Origin: an uncultured Ruminococcus sp.
Lineage (GTDB): Bacteria; Bacillota; Clostridia; Oscillospirales; Acutalibacteraceae
Assembly: GCA_946414115.1 (NCBI GenBank)
Contig: CAMKNF010000027.1
Span: 1-16,404 of the forward strand
Length of the DNA: 16,404 nt
Reading direction: 5' to 3'
Positions 7,389-13,144 of the stretch are shown one piece after another (position 1 is the stretch's first letter; the number at the start of each line of letters is the position of its first letter). The notes beneath the pieces are model-generated. The model was not told the origin of the DNA, did not search any database, and saw only the letters and a list, made by a program, of their open reading frames with translations. The position numbers and the translations under genes were made by a program.

Positions 7389-8627
7389 TTAAAGCTCAGC
7401 GGCGGAAACTCCTGCAAGTCTGCCTGTACTCCATGCAATTTGCAGATTAAAACCGCCTGTATAAGCGTCGCAGTCGATAACCTCTCCTGCAAAATACAAG
7501 CCTTTTACAAGCTTGCTTTCCATAGTCTTTGGATTGATTTCGGAGGTTTTTACTCCGCCGGAGGTGATTATTGCCTCCTCAATAGGACGAAAACCGCTTA
7601 TTTCTACGGTAAATTCCTTTAGAATTTCGCAGAGCTTTCTGCGTTCTTCCTTTGTAACAGAGTTGCACTTTTTGTCAAAAGGCACTCCCCAGAGTTTCAA
7701 AACGGGAACTATAATCTTTCTCGGCAATAGCTTTGAAAATGAATTTGAAATGTCTTTATTTGAGTTCTCTCTGAAATCATTTTGCAGTCTTTTGTCAAGC
7801 TGTACGGGGGTTAATGCAGGCTTTAAATCAATTACGGCGGTGTATTTGCCGTCTGATATATCACGAATTTGCGAGCTTGCCGACAGAATCATCGGACCGC
7901 TCATTCCGAAGTGAGTAAAGAGCATTTCACCAAAATCGGAAAAGACTGTTTTCTGCGATTTATTGTCAATTATTTTAAGAGATACATTTTTAAGCGACAA
8001 TCCCTGCATAGATTTGCAGTCGGGATTTTTACTTTCAAGAGGTACAAGCGAGGGTTTAAGCTCGGTTATGGTATGTCCTGCCTGCTTTGCAAGAATGTAG
8101 CCGTCACCTGTTGAGCCTGTCAGCGGATAGCTCTCACCACCGCAACAGACAATTATGCTGTCAGAATAATAAGTTTCGTTTTCACACTTTACGCCGATTA
8201 TCTCGTTATTTTCAATTATAAGCGAAACGGCATTATCGCAGACGATTTTACAGCCCTTGTCAATTACAAAATCGTGCAGAGTATCGACAACATCAACAGC
8301 CTTGTCCGACATCGGGAAAACCCTGTTTCCCCTCTCGGTTTTAAGCTGTAAGCCCAGTTGTTCAAAAAAATCTATTGCATCCTGAGGAGTAAAGCCGTTG
8401 AGTGCAGAATAAAGGAATCTGCCGTTTACGGGTACGTTTCGGATAAAATTCTGAACGTCACAATTATTTGTTACGTTGCACCTGCCCTTGCCCGTTATCA
8501 TAATTTTCCTGCCGACACGCTTATTTTTTTCAATCAGCGTTACCTTTGCACCGTTCTCTGCGGCAAAACCAGCCGCCATTAAACCCGAAGCACCTGCGCC
8601 GATTACAACTACCTTTTTACTTATCAT
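7389..8627 (-). CDS. HI0933-like NAD(P)/FAD-dependent oxidoreductase, 412 residues
   Basis: This is a flavoprotein of the HI0933/BaiN-type family. It opens with MISKKVVVIGAGASGLMA, whose GxGxxG dinucleotide fold binds FAD. Family blocks follow: VGRKIMITGKGRCNVTNNC, CGGESYPLTGSTGDGY, and near the C-terminus GLYFAGEVIDCDAYTGGFN with ITSGGVKTSEINP before it. The physiological substrate of most members is unknown, so no reaction is assigned. The frame is open back to 8750, but the extra 41 residues lie entirely within the regulator gene and look like its out-of-frame translation. Met at 8627 directly precedes the Rossmann fold and overlaps the regulator stop by 11 nt, so I choose that start. No strong ribosome binding site is seen at normal spacing, so translational coupling to the regulator gene is likely. 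Confidence 0.9.
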   Translation of the reverse strand: MISKKVVVIGAGASGLMAAGFAAENGAKVTLIEKNKRVGRKIMITGKGRCNVTNNCDVQNFIRNVPVNGRFLYSALNGFTPQDAIDFFEQLGLQLKTERGNRVFPMSDKAVDVVDTLHDFVIDKGCKIVCDNAVSLIIENNEIIGVKCENETYYSDSIIVCCGGESYPLTGSTGDGYILAKQAGHTITELKPSLVPLESKNPDCKSMQGLSLKNVSLKIIDNKSQKTVFSDFGEMLFTHFGMSGPMILSASSQIRDISDGKYTAVIDLKPALTPVQLDKRLQNDFRENSNKDISNSFSKLLPRKIIVPVLKLWGVPFDKKCNSVTKEERRKLCEILKEFTVEISGFRPIEEAIITSGGVKTSEINPKTMESKLVKGLYFAGEVIDCDAYTGGFNLQIAWSTGRLAGVSAAEL

Positions 8628-9510
8628 TTTCTGATTTATTATCCTGTTCGTCATCGTGGTTGGTGTAAACACCCTCTTTGTTCCACACTCTTTCAAGCTC
8701 ACGGAAGGTGTCGGAAACCTCGTCCTTCTTCTTAAGAACGGTTGCAACAATAAGAGCGTTAATAAGGCTCAACGGTGCAACAAGTGAATCGACAATTGAC
8801 GCCATATCACTTCTTGCAATAAGCACCGAGTCAGCTGACTGCACAAGCGGAGAAGCCATACTGTCGGTTATTGCAACGGCGTGAGCACCTCTTGAACGTG
8901 CAAAATCCATAGCCTCAACAGCCATTGCGCTGTAGCGTGGGAATGAAACGCCAATCATAACGTCCTTGTCCGTAATTCTGAAAATATGCTCGTATGTAGA
9001 TGTTGCGCTTGTAGTGTTGATTACACGCACGTTATCAAATATAAGCTCAAAATAGTAAGCGAGAAAGTTTGCAATTGCGGCGGTTGAGCGAACACCGAAA
9101 ATATAGATACGCTCTGCCTTACAGATTTCATCAACGGCACGGTTGAAGTCCTCGTGAGATGTTTCTTCAATAGTTCTTCTGATTTTCTCAATATCCTGAT
9201 TCAGAACGCTGTCAAGTACATTGTCGTTGCCGATACGTCCCGAAGTCACTTCAATTCGCTGGACAGAGGTGAGCTTGTTTCTAATCATCTCCTGCATAGC
9301 CTTCTGAAGCTTCGGATAACCATCGTAGCCGAGTTCGGATGCAAAGCGTACAACTGTACTTTCAGAAACGCCGACTGTTTCGCCGAGCTTTGATGCGGTC
9401 ATAAAAGCCGCCTTGTCGTAATGTTCTTCTATATATAAAGCAATCCTTTTCTGTCCTTTCGAAAAGGAATTCATCATCAAATCAATTCTTGTCAGCAAAT
9501 GCGTTATCAT
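8617..9510 (-). CDS. MurR/RpiR-family transcriptional regulator, 297 residues
   Basis: The first ~75 residues form the HTH_6 DNA-binding domain (MTASKLGETVGVSESTVVRF, a typical RpiR recognition helix region). A SIS sugar-phosphate-binding domain follows over about residues 110-250 (AERIYIFGVRSTAAIANFLA, IGVSFPRYSAMAVEA, GAHAVAITDSMASPLVQSAD). Family members sense phosphosugars and control sugar or amino-sugar genes. The frame is open from 9579, but ATG 9510 has AAGGAG 9 nt upstream, and the promoter hexamers lie between 9551 and 9579, so 9510 is the start. The gene heads an operon of core metabolic genes and overlaps the flavoprotein gene by 11 nt. The acidic Asp/Asn/Glu C-terminal tail is unremarkable. 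What it senses, and whether it regulates the genes behind it, is unknown; self-regulation through the inverted repeat at 9567-9613 is a reasonable guess. Confidence 0.93.
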   Translation of the reverse strand: MITHLLTRIDLMMNSFSKGQKRIALYIEEHYDKAAFMTASKLGETVGVSESTVVRFASELGYDGYPKLQKAMQEMIRNKLTSVQRIEVTSGRIGNDNVLDSVLNQDIEKIRRTIEETSHEDFNRAVDEICKAERIYIFGVRSTAAIANFLAYYFELIFDNVRVINTTSATSTYEHIFRITDKDVMIGVSFPRYSAMAVEAMDFARSRGAHAVAITDSMASPLVQSADSVLIARSDMASIVDSLVAPLSLINALIVATVLKKKDEVSDTFRELERVWNKEGVYTNHDDEQDNKSENDK

Positions 9511-9550
9511 TTTATGATACTCCTTGTAATTGTATATTCCATACTTTTTC

Positions 9551-9579
9551 ATTTTAACATAAAGACTTGTAAAATTCAA
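9551..9579 (-). promoter_or_regulatory. Promoter of the rpiR-like/flavoprotein/cmk/plsC/ispH-rpsA operon
   Basis: The minus strand shows TTGAAT (9574-9579), a 17-bp spacer and TAAAAT (9551-9556), with a TGT extended -10 element. Transcription would start near 9545, leaving a leader of about 35 nt before the regulator ATG at 9510. Confidence 0.7.
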
Positions 9580-9613
9580 TAATTACTACTTTAATTTTAA
9601 TTAATTTTTACAA
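9567..9613. promoter_or_regulatory. Inverted repeat TTGTAAAA...TTTTACAA between divergent promoters
   Basis: TTGTAAAA (9567-9574) and TTTTACAA (9606-9613) are perfect inverted copies. One arm touches the -35 hexamer of the minus-strand operon promoter. The other lies one base upstream of the -35 of the plus-strand HAD promoter. This placement fits a shared operator, perhaps for the RpiR-type regulator encoded alongside. The region is AT-rich, so chance cannot be excluded. Confidence 0.4.
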
Positions 9614-9614
9614 C

Positions 9615-9643
9615 TTGAAAAATGCTGTCCGTGATATTATAAT
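9615..9643 (+). promoter_or_regulatory. Promoter of the HAD phosphatase gene
   Basis: TTGAAA (9615-9620), a 17-bp spacer and a perfect TATAAT (9638-9643) give a strong sigma-A type promoter. It starts a transcript about 30 nt upstream of ATG 9680. Confidence 0.8.
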
Positions 9644-9679
9644 GTAATAAACATTATTGACAACGGAAAGAAATAAAAT

Positions 9680-10246
9680 ATGAACGCTTACGATTTTGAT
9701 AAAACTATTTATGACGGCGACTCTACGGCGGATTTTTATATGTTCTGCCTGAAAAAGCACAAAAGTATTATTCTGCTTGCACCGTCGCTTTTATGCGCCT
9801 TTTGCAGATTTTATGTTTTCAGAAGGGACACCAAAACTGAATTTAAAGAGAAAATGTACCGTTTTCTTACAAAGTGCAACGCTGAAAAAGACGTTGCAGA
9901 GTTTTGGGAGAAAAACTGTGGTAAAATCAAAGACTTTTACATAAATCAAAAAAAGAGTGATGATGTGATTATTTCAGCGTCACCCGAATTTCTGCTTGCT
10001 CCGATTTGCAGAAAGTTAGGAATAAAGCACCTTATTGCATCAAAGGTTGACAGCAAAAGCGGAAAATACAGCGGAATTAACTGTCACGGGAAGGAAAAGG
10101 TAAGGAGATTTTACGAAGAATTTAAGAATGGAGAAATTGACGAGTTTTATTCCGACAGCTTAAGCGACACGCCTATGGCTGAAATTTCAAAGAAAGCATT
10201 TCTTGTGAATGGAAATAAAATAACAGAATGGAAATTTAATAACTGA
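9680..10246 (+). CDS. HAD-superfamily phosphatase (HAD-IB / SerB-like), 188 residues
   Basis: All four HAD motifs are visible. Motif I is YDFDKT (D5 nucleophile, D7 acid/base). Motif II is ISASPEF (S99), the motif III lysine is probably K138 or K140 (GKEK), and motif IV is YSDSLSD (D159, D163). The layout resembles the HAD-IB group (PF12710), which includes phosphoserine phosphatases and related phosphomonoesterases. The substrate is unknown. Residues ~29-47 (SIILLAPSLLCAFCRFYVF) are very hydrophobic for the cap region, so the protein may touch the membrane or bind a lipophilic substrate; this is inference. The ribosome binding site is modest (GGAAAG, ~9 nt before the ATG). The gene has its own strong promoter, diverges from the rpiR-like operon and ends 12 nt before a hairpin shared with the convergent ABC operon. 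Confidence 0.86.
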   Translation: MNAYDFDKTIYDGDSTADFYMFCLKKHKSIILLAPSLLCAFCRFYVFRRDTKTEFKEKMYRFLTKCNAEKDVAEFWEKNCGKIKDFYINQKKSDDVIISASPEFLLAPICRKLGIKHLIASKVDSKSGKYSGINCHGKEKVRRFYEEFKNGEIDEFYSDSLSDTPMAEISKKAFLVNGNKITEWKFNN

Positions 10247-10256
10247 TATAGCAGAC

Positions 10257-10288
10257 AAAACCGCTCACAATTTTTTTTGTGGGCGGTT
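10257..10288. terminator. Bidirectional terminator between the HAD gene and the ABC operon
   Basis: AACCGCTCACAA (10259-10270) and TTGTGGGCGGTT (10277-10288) form a 12-bp stem with one G-T wobble and a loop of six T. On the minus strand the stem is followed by TTTTG, so it suits the end of the ABC permease transcript best. It also lies right behind the HAD gene, and plus-strand termination there is plausible though the T run is poor. Confidence 0.75.
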
Positions 10289-10305
10289 AATTCATCATAT
10301 CTATT

Positions 10306-11091
10306 TTATGAAATGTCTTTTCTGCAATATTTCACAAAGCCAGCTGTAATTCCTATAACGGCAAACACAATTCCTATTGCAATCATATTCATATCAAGGC
10401 TTACGTTTCTAACAATTTCTGCTCCGTCAGCATATCCGAACGGAGTTATGTATTTAAGAAATTCTGCACTTTCGGTGAGATTTGCGATAATGTTCAAAAA
10501 GTACATTATCACTGCAATGCCAAGTCCTGTTCCGATACTTCCTCTGCGCAGAAAGGCAGAAACTCCAAAGCAGACTCCTGCAAGCTCAAGCTGTAACAGC
10601 AAATACGCAGTATGCATAAGCGTTATTTCATGCCAAGGTACTGTTTCGCCGATAATTACAATTGACGAAACGGCAATAGCGTAAACTACTGCATTCAGAA
10701 TTACTATCTGCAATATAACAGAAATAAGCTTTTCTGCTACAACACTCACTCTGCTTACGGGGTGAGTGAGCAGAAATTCAGCCGTTCGCTCCTTTTCTTC
10801 CTTTGAAAGCACTGATATTGCACAAAGTGACGCAAAAAACGCTCCGCCAAGCCCGAGAATATTTCCGCATTCTACGGCATAAAAGCCGAGCAGTGTTCCG
10901 AAGTTGACTTTATCCATTCCGAAAGCCTGCGTAAAGCTTCCCATTGATGAAAATACATCATTTACCTCTTCCATCTCGCCTTTCATTTCGGGAAACATAA
11001 ATATACAGACCGCAAGCAGAAAACCTATTGCAACTGTCCAGATTATCAGGCTGGTTCTGCTCCGCTTTAATTCGTGTCTGATTATCGTCAT
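10306..11091 (-). CDS. ABC-2 type transporter permease, 261 residues
   Basis: This integral membrane protein has about six transmembrane segments (~13-32, 75-95, 121-147, 160-182, 187-204, 234-253). A large extracytoplasmic loop lies after the first. The cytoplasmic stretch EKERTAEFLLTHPVSR (~99-114) is typical of ABC-2 exporter permeases, where it contacts the ATPase. Its start ATG 11091 overlaps the ATPase stop by 4 nt (ATGA) and is preceded by AGAGGTGA, so the two subunits are translationally coupled. A complete exporter would be a dimer of this protein with two ATPase subunits. The substrate is unknown; related pairs export peptides, antibiotics or lipids, or act in stress resistance. The operon contains no second permease or accessory protein. 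Confidence 0.88.
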   Translation of the reverse strand: MTIIRHELKRSRTSLIIWTVAIGFLLAVCIFMFPEMKGEMEEVNDVFSSMGSFTQAFGMDKVNFGTLLGFYAVECGNILGLGGAFFASLCAISVLSKEEKERTAEFLLTHPVSRVSVVAEKLISVILQIVILNAVVYAIAVSSIVIIGETVPWHEITLMHTAYLLLQLELAGVCFGVSAFLRRGSIGTGLGIAVIMYFLNIIANLTESAEFLKYITPFGYADGAEIVRNVSLDMNMIAIGIVFAVIGITAGFVKYCRKDIS

Positions 11092-11969
11092 TGTCTGTCA
11101 CCTCTGTCAAGATAGTAGTGCATAAATATTTCTTCAAGGTCGGGTTCCGAGATTGACAAATCATCAATACTGTATTTTGAAATATACTGTAAAAATTCAT
11201 TTATGTCGCCGCTGTAAAGAAAGCTTGTGCCGTTATCGGTCTTTTGAATGTCACGCACGTTTTTCAAGGCTGTAATATCAGCATTACCCTCAATATGTAT
11301 TCGTTTTGCGCTCGTCTTTGAAAGCGCTTCTACACTGTCGCAGGCGATAAGCTTTCCCTCACGCACTATAGCCGCCCTCGTGCAGTTCCTCTGAATTTCG
11401 GACAGAATGTGTGAGGACAGGAAAATTGTAGCGCCCTCTGCGTTGCGCTCTTTCAGAATTGTAAAAAACTCCCTTTGCATAAGAGGGTCAAGTCCTCCTG
11501 TCGGCTCGTCAAGTACGCAAAGATGTGGTTTATGCTGGAGTGCGCAGACTATCGCAACCTTTTTGCGGTTGCCGAATGACAGCTCCTCAACCTTTTTCTC
11601 TGTGTCAAGTCCGAGTCTTTCGCAAAGCACTTCGGCTTCTTTTTTGCAGTCCTTTTTCCGCAAATCCGCTGAAAGCTTAATAACGTCTTTCACTCTCATT
11701 TCTGAGTAAAAAACAGCCTCTGACGGAAGATAACCTACTTCTGCAAGTATTTCCTTTTTGTTTGTTTCAACATTCCTGCCGAATATTTCGGCACTGCCGC
11801 TGCTCTTTTTAATCAGTCCAAGAAGAGTGCGGATTGTTGTGCTTTTTCCTGCGCCGTTCGGACCTATAAATCCGAAAAATTCACCCTCGGTTACAGACAG
11901 GTTCAGGTCGATAATTCCCCTTGACTTGCCGTAATATTTTGTAAGTCCTTTGGTTTCAATTACGTTCAT
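11088..11969 (-). CDS. ABC transporter ATP-binding protein, 293 residues
   Basis: This is the nucleotide-binding subunit of an ABC-2 exporter. Walker A is GPNGAGKST (36-44), the signature is LSFGNRKKV (130-138), Walker B is CVLDEPTGGLD (151-161) and the switch histidine is H187 (LSSH). The signature has FGN in place of the canonical SGG/SGQ, a common variation in drug- and peptide-export ATPases. The usual Q-loop glutamine is not obvious: the segment reads YLPSEAVF. The C-terminal ~80 residues after the ATPase core end with DLEEIFMHYY, typical of the DUF4162-like tail of exporter ATPases. ATG 11969 follows GAGGGAG with short spacing. The likely promoter, with a TATAAT inside a palindrome, lies at 11993-12022. 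The gene is translationally coupled to the permease. No GntR- or two-component regulator is present in this operon. Confidence 0.92.
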   Translation of the reverse strand: MNVIETKGLTKYYGKSRGIIDLNLSVTEGEFFGFIGPNGAGKSTTIRTLLGLIKKSSGSAEIFGRNVETNKKEILAEVGYLPSEAVFYSEMRVKDVIKLSADLRKKDCKKEAEVLCERLGLDTEKKVEELSFGNRKKVAIVCALQHKPHLCVLDEPTGGLDPLMQREFFTILKERNAEGATIFLSSHILSEIQRNCTRAAIVREGKLIACDSVEALSKTSAKRIHIEGNADITALKNVRDIQKTDNGTSFLYSGDINEFLQYISKYSIDDLSISEPDLEEIFMHYYLDRGDRQ

Positions 11970-11992
11970 TTTTCTCCCTCAGTTGTTCAAAT

Positions 11993-12022
11993 CGGTCAAG
12001 TATAATTATACACCGTTGACCG
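11993..12022 (-). promoter_or_regulatory. Palindromic operator-like site with -10 for the ABC operon
   Basis: CGGTCAA (11993-11999) and TTGACCG (12016-12022) are perfect inverted arms. Between them lies the 12-bp palindrome GTATAATTATAC (12000-12011), which contains a TATAAT -10 on the minus strand (complement of 12005-12010). No good -35 is found 17 bp upstream. A weak -35 with palindromes over the -10 suggests a regulated promoter for the ABC exporter; the regulator is not identified. Confidence 0.5.
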
Positions 12023-12050
12023 TTTTTGAGAAGACCTATTTTGAAATAAT

Positions 12051-12120
12051 TTAATCTGATTATACCTTTAATTAAGCTTTTAATTTTGACTTATTTATTG
12101 AGATAAACGATAATTTAGCA
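12051..12120. repeat. Dispersed repeat, copy A
   Basis: This ~70-nt AT-rich stretch aligns without gaps to 16291-16360, with 54 of 70 positions identical by my count. The best-kept core is CCTTTAA-TAAGCTTTTAATTT, and the end is TAATTTAG. Both copies have the same orientation and lie upstream of minus-strand genes (the ABC operon here, pgsA at the other). The rest of 11970-12319 holds the operator-like site on one side and GC-rich hairpins on the other. I see no gene in it. Confidence 0.6.
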
Positions 12121-12204
12121 GAGTGCCTCGGCGGGCAAATCGAGTGGAAAAGTTGGTTTGTTTGGAGAAAATTGCAGCCCGAATTTTAAGTTTATATTTA
12201 GGTG

Positions 12205-12291
12205 ACGTTTCGGGACGTCAGGGATGCCGTCCCCTACGGCGATAGAGGAAACGTTTGTTTTAAACTGTAGCGAGCAACGCCCCCGTCGCTC
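12205..12291. repeat. Cluster of GC-rich inverted repeats, possible interspersed repeat element
   Basis: Several small inverted repeats sit in a GC-rich island within AT-rich intergenic DNA. The outer pair is ACGTTTC/GAAACGT (12205-12211 and 12248-12254). Inside it, GGGACG/CGTCCC (12212-12217, 12228-12233) is mutually exclusive with GCCGT/ACGGC (12226-12230, 12236-12240). Beyond it lies GAGCAACG/CGTCGCTC (12272-12279, 12284-12291), with one wobble pair and a loop of four C. The composition and nesting resemble interspersed palindromic elements. The last hairpin also lies 28 nt behind the stop of the orphan gene at 12320-12721 and could end its transcript. Confidence 0.5.
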
Positions 12292-12319
12292 AAATAATCA
12301 TACATATAAGCTACTCGCT

Positions 12320-12721
12320 TCAACTGATATTTATTTTGCCCAAAATATCATTAAAGGGTTCATCATATAAAATCCTCTCATAATTCAACTTCCGACCAAA
12401 TAAATTATTTACAGCATCAAAAATAAGATTCCATAATTCAAAACAATCATTTTCAACATATATTAAAAATTCATCAAAATAATCGCGTTCAAAGTGAATA
12501 GACACCTTACCGCATGATGTTATATATACGTATTCAATACATACATAGCCAATAGGTATAAATGTATCATCGTATTTATCAACAAATGTAAATTTGTCTG
12601 AACTATCAAATGCCCTTTGTAATATTTCAAATACATAATATTCATTAATGGAACCGGAATAATTAAATTTCTTATTAATTTCAGGCATAAGTTCAGATTC
12701 GAATGTTATATGGAATGGCAT
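12320..12721 (-). CDS. Hypothetical protein, 133 residues, AT-rich orphan
   Basis: I do not recognise a family. The protein (MPFHITFESELMPEINKKF...) is soluble, acidic and rich in Phe, Tyr, Asn, Asp and Ile. It has no signal peptide, membrane segment or obvious catalytic motif. Alternating charged and aromatic stretches such as SIHFERDYFDEFLIYVEND suggest an alpha/beta fold with exposed acidic patches, as in some immunity or small accessory proteins; that is a guess. The coding sequence is noticeably more AT-rich than the surrounding housekeeping genes. It lies between GC-rich hairpins and a divergent small transcription unit, which suggests recent acquisition. GGAG lies about 11 nt upstream of ATG 12721, and a consensus promoter is at 12792-12820, so it is likely expressed. 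No toxin gene lies directly beside it in this window. Confidence 0.7.
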   Translation of the reverse strand: MPFHITFESELMPEINKKFNYSGSINEYYVFEILQRAFDSSDKFTFVDKYDDTFIPIGYVCIEYVYITSCGKVSIHFERDYFDEFLIYVENDCFELWNLIFDAVNNLFGRKLNYERILYDEPFNDILGKINIS

Positions 12722-12791
12722 AATGGGAACATCTCCAATTCAAAAAGTATAAGATTTATTAAGTATTGTTTATTTTGTAATTTTTTATAGC

Positions 12792-12820
12792 ATTATACAG
12801 TTCATAAAGTATTATGTCAA
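12792..12820 (-). promoter_or_regulatory. Consensus promoter of the orphan gene 12320-12721
   Basis: On the minus strand TTGACA (complement of 12815-12820), a 17-bp spacer and TATAAT (complement of 12792-12797) match the sigma-A consensus perfectly. Transcription would begin near 12785, giving a leader of ~64 nt. It is back to back with a plus-strand promoter at 12840-12868. Confidence 0.8.
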
Positions 12821-12839
12821 TAGAAATTATAAAGACGCT

Positions 12840-12868
12840 TTTACACTTTAGAGTGATATTGTTATTAT
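12840..12868 (+). promoter_or_regulatory. Probable promoter of a short plus-strand transcript
   Basis: TTTACA (12840-12845), a 17-bp spacer and TATTAT (12863-12868), with TGT directly before the -10 (extended -10), each match consensus at 5 of 6 positions. A transcript starting near 12875 would run to the hairpin at 12995-13031, about 155 nt. Confidence 0.55.
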
Positions 12869-12894
12869 ATTATGAGTGAACTATATTAAGGCGG

Positions 12895-12972
12895 ATGATG
12901 TGTTCATTTGGAATATTCGTTCTTCTCGTCTTTTGTGTTCACGTTCAGGGGATGGTTTCCTTCTGTGCTTAA
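12895..12972 (+). CDS. Putative 25-residue hydrophobic peptide (or sRNA region)
   Basis: The short frame begins ATG ATG at 12895/12898 and ends TAA at 12970-12972. It encodes a peptide whose core FGIFVLLVFCVHV is strongly hydrophobic and which has three cysteines. AAGG (12888-12891) lies 6 nt before the second ATG. An extended -10 promoter lies just upstream (12840-12868) and an intrinsic terminator downstream (12995-13031), so the unit looks like a complete ~155-nt gene. Short hydrophobic peptides in this format include type I toxin-like peptides and small membrane peptides. Equally, the RNA itself may be the product, or the ORF may be chance. I see no antisense RNA promoter opposite it. Treat it as a candidate only. 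Confidence 0.3.
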   Translation: MMCSFGIFVLLVFCVHVQGMVSFCA

Positions 12973-12994
12973 GGATAAAACAGTGCGCTTTGTC

Positions 12995-13031
12995 AAAAAA
13001 ACAAGAGCACCCTTTGGGTGCTCTTGTTTTT
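12995..13031. terminator. Strong bidirectional terminator of tRNA-Gly and the short plus-strand unit
   Basis: ACAAGAGCACCC (13001-13012) and GGGTGCTCTTGT (13016-13027) form a perfect 12-bp stem with a TTT loop. It is flanked by runs of A on the left (12995-13001) and T on the right (13027-13031), so it works on paper in both directions. On the minus strand it starts directly behind the CCA end of tRNA-Gly and is followed by seven T. Confidence 0.92.
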
Positions 13032-13104
13032 GGAGCGGATGATGGGAATCGAACCCACACGATCAGCTTGGAAGGCTGAAGTTCTACCACTAAACTACAT
13101 CCGC
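13031..13104 (-). tRNA. tRNA-Gly (anticodon UCC), CCA encoded
   Basis: Read on the minus strand, the acceptor stem GCGGATG (complement of 13098-13104) pairs with CATCCGC, followed by the discriminator T and an encoded CCA (complement of 13031-13033). The D arm is GTTTAGTGGTAGAAC. The anticodon stem is TCAGC/GCTGA with loop CTTCCAA, giving anticodon UCC for glycine GGA/GGG codons. The T arm is GTGGG TTCGATT CCCAT. The cloverleaf is complete. A perfect promoter (13123-13151) precedes it and a strong terminator follows at once. Confidence 0.97.
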
Positions 13105-13109
13105 TTATC

Positions 13110-13144
13110 TGCAACGGAATTAATTATATCACTATTCCGTTGCA
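13110..13144. repeat. Perfect 11-bp inverted repeat around the tRNA-Gly -10 element
   Basis: TGCAACGGAAT (13110-13120) and ATTCCGTTGCA (13134-13144) are perfect inverted copies separated by 13 bp. The left arm falls around the expected transcription start and the right arm in the promoter spacer, with the -10 hexamer between them. It could be an operator, or, in RNA reading through from the ClpE-type gene, a hairpin before the tRNA. It lacks the T run of a terminator. Confidence 0.6.

Noticed and set aside
8628..8750. N-terminal extension of the HI0933-like protein back to 8750
   Set aside because: The extra 41 codons overlap the regulator gene in another frame and precede the FAD-binding fold that normally starts such proteins; ATG 8627 fits far better.
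9511..9579. Longer start of the RpiR-type regulator at 9579
   Set aside because: The region holds the promoter hexamers, and the AAGGAG site sits directly before ATG 9510.
12876..13079. 67-codon plus-strand reading frame starting GTG 12876 and running into the tRNA
   Set aside because: It runs through the terminator hairpin and antisense through tRNA-Gly; the C-terminal DDGNRTHTISLEG is a typical artefact of tRNA antisense translation.
12881..13114. 77-codon minus-strand reading frame over tRNA-Gly
   Set aside because: It is the sense-strand translation of the tRNA and its terminator, with no ribosome binding site or family likeness.
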